Assembly (NCBI GenBank): GCA_002110485.1
Contig: MOWL01000090.1
Coordinates: forward strand, 248,001 to 312,000
From: Emergomyces orientalis
Lineage: Eukaryota; Ascomycota; Eurotiomycetes; Onygenales; Ajellomycetaceae
Length of the DNA stretch: 64,000 nucleotides
Direction: 5' to 3'
The notes under the pieces were generated by a model that was given only the letters and a program-made list of their open reading frames with translations, searched no databases and had not been told where the DNA came from. Each line of letters opens with the position of its first letter. Within the stretch, counting starts at the first letter, position 1. A program made the position numbers and the translations under genes. Of the stretch, positions 57,783 to 64,000 are shown piece after piece.

Positions 57783-60700
57783 TCCTTGCTTTTGAATGGT
57801 AAGTAAATGGGGAATGATAGAAAAGAGCGTTGAATTTGTCTGATATGTCTCAGCTATCTAGAGGTATTTGGGGAGTTTATAGCAATGTTTTTTGGTAGAA
57901 AACCGATTTTTTGGTAGACGGTGGTTGGCTGGAAAAACATGGCGCCGAAGACAGGGTCTTGTAGTTACTCCCCTTACTAAATTGGGTGAGGAGGTACTTA
58001 CTGCCCAGGTGTGTACTGCGTAGTACATTCAGGGACACAAATAGAAACAGAGTTACAACATATGACAAGTATTTAATTCTGACTATTGTATCCCATGGGT
58101 AAAAGTGTAATTCCTTTGTTTATCAATTGTTGTCGGTGGTGATAAGTTTCGTTGTTGGGGTTATTTGTGATTCTTAATAGAAAATGTAAGAAATATATAT
58201 ACCTAAGTATGTTCCGGTTAAAATGATCTCTGTCTATAATGGAATAGAAAGGGTGTAAAAGGAGGATCAGTATACACTTGTACGAAAGATATTTACCACT
58301 TTTTCTATCCACCAAGTATTCAGGATATATAGATATATGTCTGTGCATGTGCATCGCGTACTCAAATTCCATCCAAATATCCGCCACTGCTTTTATGAAT
58401 CAGCGCAAAAGCCAACGACACAAAAGTCAGCAAACAATGATATGCCCCCGAAATACTGGAGAATGCTAGCCAAACCATGACCCGCAAAGCCATCATCGTG
58501 TGCACTCTAAGAATCCATAGGTGCCCTCTCATATCCCGTTGGCGTTAATCGCACACGGGATCATCCCATGGCACGAGTAAATGTGAGTACTCAGATAGTC
58601 AGTCCTGCTTCTCACGCGAGCCTTTGCCTTCCCGACATGCGTAGTGAAGCCATGGTCGGAGAGGGTGACTTCCTGGATTGTGTTGGTCATGGCTGGTTTG
58701 GCCTTGCCCTTTTTTTTTTTTTGTTGATGCGTCATTCCGTGGCGTATACATTTTTTTTCCTGTTAGATGTACGACTTCCATGACTCTGTAGTGGGTTGCA
58801 ATCACTCCCCATCAAATGTGCTCGTGATTTAGGGGGTCGAGCTTCTGGGGCAGATTCGTAACCAGCTGTGAGTGGAAGCCCAAGAATCAAATTGCTCTGG
58901 AGCTATGACAAAAAACAACTGTCGAGTAGAAACGCCGCCGGAGGCGAGGCGGCGATATTTGGCTGATAACTGCTCGAAGCACCCAGCAATCGCTCCCAAA
59001 ATCTCCATCATCAGCCGCACGACTATGATTAAGAGAAAGTAGAATGAAATCAACGCATTTTCAGATTTGGGCCTCAATTCGCCTCCGTAGGAACAGGGGA
59101 TATCAACATGAACACTGCCTTGTGCACGAAAGTTGAAGCAGAAATATTTTGTCGTATTGTTCATCTGAAATAAATCTGAGCTGTCTCCTGAGGGCAGGGG
59201 ACCATAGATATCCATTCTCACCCATGAAATTGGATCTAAAATGAGGGCGGAAAAATTTATATAATCTGGGATATATTCATGAATAAGCCTCAGCCTTTAG
59301 ATGCAAAGCGGCTGGGCTGGGAATTAATTTTATTCCCGTCCCTATATTGATTTGAGGTTTCCGCTCCGTACAGGCTACTCGCCCCATATGTTTGGCTTTG
59401 GGTTGGAAAATCTGGCGGAGCAAATAGGTAGGTCTGTTGGCTTCCATGTTGAAATGGAGAGGCTTGTAAACGGAATCCCAAAGGCAGAGAGTATTATCCC
59501 CCTTCTGGTCTTATCATCGAAATGCCAGTATGCCAACAAGCATGTCACAGAGTCATTTATACATAGGTACCTATGTGGGTGGCTAATCTGTAGAAGTAGC
59601 GGGGAGGCACTGAACAAGACTGACCATCCCAGCACAATGGGATTGTTATTGCTGTTGAGTGATTTTGTATGTAGTCTTGAAAGACTCTGGCTGCTTTTTT
59701 CTGGGAACCAAGATTAGGTTGTAAAGTTATAGGGTCCCGCAACCTTATAATTTAGTTAAATGTCAAACATCAAAATCAAATCCATTATCATGGTCATCGG
59801 AGCTAATTTAATGCCAATATCTCAGCCATTATGTTCATTATCCCGGGCTTACTATTTATTTAATAAGAGTTTGAGCAACGGTAACAACGCGATGCAGACG
59901 ACGACGATATCGCCTAGCACTTTTGCCCTGCAGGCACATATGGAACAGTCACGGCACACATAAATGGGCCTAACATACTATTAACATATATGTATTGTAC
60001 TACTGCACGACAGAGCCATGGGCTTTTGGCGCACCTCAAGTCATATTGTGCTTGTTTCTGACAATAGTTAATAAGATTAATGACAACATTTCATCAGCAT
60101 TGAGGCCTTTTTTTCTTCTTGGCGGTTGCAGAGGCAAGCGATGCGCATTCGTTACCCAACTACTCCGTAGCTCCCCGCTAACCATGGAAACAATGAATAG
60201 CAGTATTCGGAGGTCCAGGGCGAACACTCTGATAAGCAAAGTCAGAACCCCCAGGTCCCCAGGCTCGTTCTTGGGGCCCATGTTCGGTTGCCCCCAGCCA
60301 GTTCTGCCACCCAGCATCCTTGACGCGGACGCAAGCTATGGGCGAATCAACGATGAGCGCCGCCCAAACAGAAAAGAGTTGATTTTGGCAGAATCAGGAC
60401 AAAATCGGCAAGGTTGTGGGCTTCCTTTGTTTCTTCAATTGAATGCAGAAATGTAGCCGCTTTATGCAAGCTGCAACATGATTGCACCCAAGCTCCCATC
60501 ACATCACACTTTCGTTCGCCCAACCAGGCCATTTGATCAATGTTCCCCACCACCAAGGCCAAGACAAGGCCCTTCATTCTGGCCCTACTATTGGCCACTT
60601 GGAGTAGCGTAATTGATGTACCCTGCACAGGGAGCCGAAGACCCCAGCCAAACATCCCCTGTGGTGACAGTGATTCTTCATCGGTCGATCCTTTTGGCAG

Positions 60701-61148
60701 TTTAAGTAAGTGTGATTGGAGTATTCGTGCATCCGCTGCCGCCGCACTAAAGGATGTCAGAACTTGACTCAGGACTAAGATTGGTTCACCACATCAACAA
60801 GGATGCGGAGTGGATTGCACAGGGCACTTGACGAGGCCAATCCCCGCTGCGAGCTGAGGGGCAGAAGAACAGATGCGTGCATTTCGGGGCGGTAAGCCAT
60901 GGAGCCGAAGTAATGGTGAGGGCAGAGAGGCATATCGAATGAGAGCAATGTTCTTGCCAGCCAACGGGGTCAGAGGAGGACGGTGTGCTTGGATGTGGCA
61001 CTTGTTGGTGGAATGTAACCGCCGACAGGGACAGATACAACCAAGGGCACCATGATCACTGGGAAAAAAAGGTAGCGCAGTCGCCTTTCTTGCATTGACT
61101 GCCCAAAAGAGATGAGAGGAGATACCGACCTGGCCCTGTTTAACCTTC
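57783..61148. other. Intergenic; no gene supported
   Basis: About 3.4 kb upstream of the UMP-kinase-like gene. Several open frames of 60-150 codons exist on both strands (for example 59995-60456), but none shows a family, start context or intron pattern that supports it. A G+C-rich part around 60100-61100 is followed by C/T-rich promoter-like DNA. Confidence 0.45.
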
Positions 61149-61748
61149 AGTGTTCCCCTCCACCTCTTTTTTCTCTCGTCGTTCGACTCCCCTCTTCTCT
61201 CGCCTTTCTATTCTGGCCTATCTAGGTATTGTGCGAGTCAATAACTCACCGTTTGGGCGACTACTAGTCGGCCGTCCACTCAACCCACCTGGGCGCTTAA
61301 CCACTACTTGATCCTGATTGATCAGCTATTGGATTGCGTGGAACTCTGTGAATGTTCTCTCATCGCATTCCTTTTTTCCTCTTCTCTAGCTCCTCCTCCT
61401 CATCTCGTCTCCCTCTTCTCATATCTTGACTTCTCCATTCAAGCTCTCTCAATTTCTTCCTTCGCCGCGACTAACTAGCCCGCTGATTTCCTTCTGTTTA
61501 CATTCCTTTCGCTGCGGCTGGCTTCGCGATTATCATCAACTGTCCTTCTGTCCTTCTGTCCAGAGCTGAGCTCAGTTGATATATATACTTAATATACCAC
61601 TGGAAGAAACGGGTTTTTGCCTTGGCAGATATTCACGCGGTAGAATTGCAAAGCACAATAATTCGCTGGCTCGGCGAAGAGTTTTGAGATACTGGTCTAC
61701 GTTTGGTATCGTACTGTGTGAAAGGTTTACTGGAACAATTTTCTTCAG

Positions 61749-61872
61749 GTATGCACACCCAATTCAACTCGCTTTTCATGGAGAGCTTTTGGTGGTTTTG
61801 ATGGGATCGGAATTGAGATCAATTCCTCGTATTTTTGCGTCAAGGGAGATTCTAATTTTTTTTTCCCTCCAG
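61749..61872 (+). other. Candidate 5'-leader intron of the membrane-protein gene
   Basis: Consensus donor GTATGC (61749) and pyrimidine tract plus acceptor CCTCCAG (ending 61872), 124 nt, about 220 bases before the ATG at 62091. Support is from motifs only. Confidence 0.35.
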
Positions 61873-62090
61873 GCGCCTTGTCGTTAAACAACGGCAACCA
61901 TCGTGGCTCACAATTCGTACTCTTCAAGTCTTTAAATCTCCCATCTTCTAATTCTTTTCCCTGGAGCTGGTCTCTTCGATATCTACCTTCGTTATCGTGA
62001 ATCTGCAAAAATCCAGGCGCATTCGACTTTGACGGTTGTTCAAAGAGGTCTACGCCAAACAACTTACTCCAAGTGACCTAAGATTCTGCT

Positions 62091-63830
62091 ATGACACATT
62101 CGAACTCTAGTGGCGATCGTGCCGACCAGTATGAACCAGTATCCCCTATAGATATTGTTCACTCGACCCGCTCAAAGTCTGCCGGCCTTTCGATATCTGT
62201 TCAAAAAGACCCAAACGAAAAGCAGTACCGTCCTGTTGCCCCTACCCTTAAATCTCCTCGAACTGCCCGATTCGCAGAAGTCACATCATTCCACTCTCCC
62301 ATCGACCCACCTGGGCAATCTCCATTTGCGGATCCGCCCGCCATGTCACAAACCAACGAACAAACCCAGGTCTCGGACCTAGGGTTTGGGTATATGGTAG
62401 ACAACCAACCCAGTCACCCAGAGCAATCTCAGGCGGCAACAAGTCGACTCAATCCACCAAACTCTCCGTTAAAGAGCGCCCTCAAATCTCCTGGTGCTCC
62501 CGGACGTTCGGTTATGCTCAGTCCTACCTTTCGCGAGGAGCAGATAGTCGAGCACCATGAGAAGGACACGGAGAAAGCAAATGCAAAAGATCTTGTAGGT
62601 TTCACCTCCCTTGTTCTAATCATTATGTCTTTCACGTTTGAAATTTAAAACCACAGGGTACTGACGACGAAATAGAAAATCAAAACCCGCGTACGGCTAG
62701 CCAAGGTTATGCTACGTAGTGTCAGTTTCAGCTGCAGTCTTATCATCCTCGCCTTAGTCGCGTCGAGTTTCGTTATCTTCAATGCCACACGGTCGTTGGC
62801 ACAAAAGAATTCATTCACTCCTTGGGCGCCAAACACCCCTTTGTGGCCTCAAATTCTCATTCTTTCTATCGCTTCTGTGTCCCTCCTGTTTTGCCTTGGG
62901 GTTTTCTACGGCTACTTCCGCGGTGGGCACAAGCGAGCGGAAAAGGTAGCCGTTTATTACACCGTTTTCTCCGTGATGTTTTTCATCGTCACTCTAGTTA
63001 TGTGGGTTGTTGGTGCAGCTATATTACAAAATAGCAGAAACTCTACCTCAAACAAAGACATGTGGGGTTGGGCCTGCAACCCTGGAACTCGAAGGGAGCT
63101 CTACAAAGAGCAAGTTAACTATGAGCTCGTCTGTCGTATGCAAGTAAGAATTCGTCCAATCCTGACTCGAACTTTTTTTCTAAACAAAAGGAAACGAGAG
63201 ACTAATTTCTACTTTTAGGATTGGGCACTTGTATGCTGCATCATCGAGGTTGTCATTGAGGTGCTTGTCATCAGCATCTACGCCGTGATCTTCTACCGCT
63301 TCTACTCCAAGCGCAAGCTACGCAAATCCATGGACGTGCGCGATAAAGCACGCTCCGATCTTTACCTCGCCCAACTGCGAAGCCAATCTGCCCCCAATAC
63401 CCCGGGATTCCCACGACACGGGCCAGCATCGCCGCCGATGAGCCCTTCCCCCATGAAAGGAGACTATTATGTTTCCGCTGAAGAGAGCTACTCTACTCAA
63501 TATGCGACTCCCAAAACCCCGGAAGCCACCCACATGGGTTCGCAACGACCATTCGAACTCCGCCCGCCACCAATCCGAGTTCAAGATGCCACCCCCAAAA
63601 TCTCACAAGATGGTTTCAACATGCCCATGTCGCCAGCTACCCTCGAACGCAGGAACCAGCATGTCGATGCCGCACCCGGCGAACAAAAGTACGAAAACGT
63701 GCCAATCCCCGGTGCTTACGCGACCCCTCTTACGAGTCCCACATTCGCTCCTGAAACACGAGGCAGCGACGTCATCCCCGGAATGGCAGTGACAACAACA
63801 GAACGTATCGTGCCGTCTCGCAACTCGTAA
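62091..63830 (+). CDS. Four-helix fungal membrane protein, function unknown
   Basis: Exons 62091-62594, 62676-63143 and 63219-63830, with introns of 81 and 75 nt (GTAGGT...TAG, GTAAGA...TAG), give 527 residues. The join KDL-KIKTRVRLAKVMLRSV avoids stops found in the alternative acceptor. The first 168 residues are hydrophilic, Ser/Pro-rich. Four membrane spans follow: about residues 184-206 (ILALVASSFVIF), 228-250 (ILILSIASVSLLFCLG), 260-285 and 326-352. A Cys-bearing loop (WACNPGTRREL) lies between spans three and four. The C-terminal about 170 residues are cytosolic-type, with repeated Thr/Pro motifs such as ATPKTPEA. The family is conserved in Eurotiomycetes as far as I recall, with no assigned function. 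Confidence 0.82.
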
Positions 63831-64000
63831 ACAAGCTGGAAGTCCTACAGCTTTGTTGTGAACGGTTCTCTGTAGACTCAGCTCTGTACGACGAATTGGC
63901 GTCGAGCTGAAAGAGAGTTATATACTGTACGATATTACATTTTACCACTGCATATACCAGGGGGAAAATCCAATGAATCTGGTTCGACAGAAGAAAATAT
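63831..64000. other. 3' region of the membrane-protein gene
   Basis: The last 170 bases hold the probable 3' UTR. The window ends here. Confidence 0.4.

Noticed and set aside
59995..60456. 153-codon plus-strand frame
   Set aside because: An overlapping minus-strand frame of similar length is open too, and neither shows a family; probably chance in G+C-rich DNA.

Overview
The window is nuclear DNA of a filamentous ascomycete. Protein genes have short GT-AG introns (about 58-133 nt), often with a CTAAC-type branch site, and the families (trehalose-synthase regulatory subunit, eIF3m, STK19-like, DUF3074, LaeA-like methyltransferase, SWIM-zinc-finger protein) are typical of Eurotiomycetes. The combination of CpG-stripped LINE and chromovirus copies, AT-rich repeat-laden stretches and kinase relics suggests Onygenales (Blastomyces/Histoplasma/Emmonsia group). 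The order-level placement is an inference from the sequence, not a database result.

Layout. Positions 1-31 kb are gene-poor accessory DNA: the 3' part of a yeast-type alcohol dehydrogenase, a two-exon SWIM-zinc-finger gene, a 4-kb gene desert, a decayed Tad/I-type LINE, a frameshifted SET-domain pseudogene, one large apparently intact Pro/Gln-rich coiled-coil gene (17.0-20.9 kb), a decayed Ty3/gypsy reverse-transcriptase fragment, a minus-strand chromovirus whose inner part contains no CpG and which carries a nested solo LTR with a perfect 5-bp target duplication, and a kinase pseudogene. Positions 32-64 kb are ordinary gene-dense DNA: a C2H2 transcription factor, a DUF3074 protein, a LaeA-like methyltransferase, a small RNase III-like protein lacking most catalytic residues, an STK19-like protein, a trehalose-synthase regulatory subunit, two hotdog thioesterases, a DUF7707-type GPI-anchored protein, eIF3m, a UMP/CMP-kinase-like protein and a four-helix membrane protein. 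Exon joins were worked out by reading frame and splice motif, and coordinates are given in each entry.

How the genes relate. There is no operon and no clear biosynthetic cluster. The STK19-like gene and the trehalose-synthase subunit are divergent and share about 690 bp of upstream DNA. The two thioesterases are adjacent and co-oriented, as are the methyltransferase and the DUF3074 gene. eIF3m and the UMP-kinase gene are convergent. I found no tRNA, rRNA or CRISPR array. The most unusual items are the RNase III-like pseudoenzyme, the sharply bounded CpG-free block, and the survival of CpG mainly in GCGC/CGCG contexts in the LINE.
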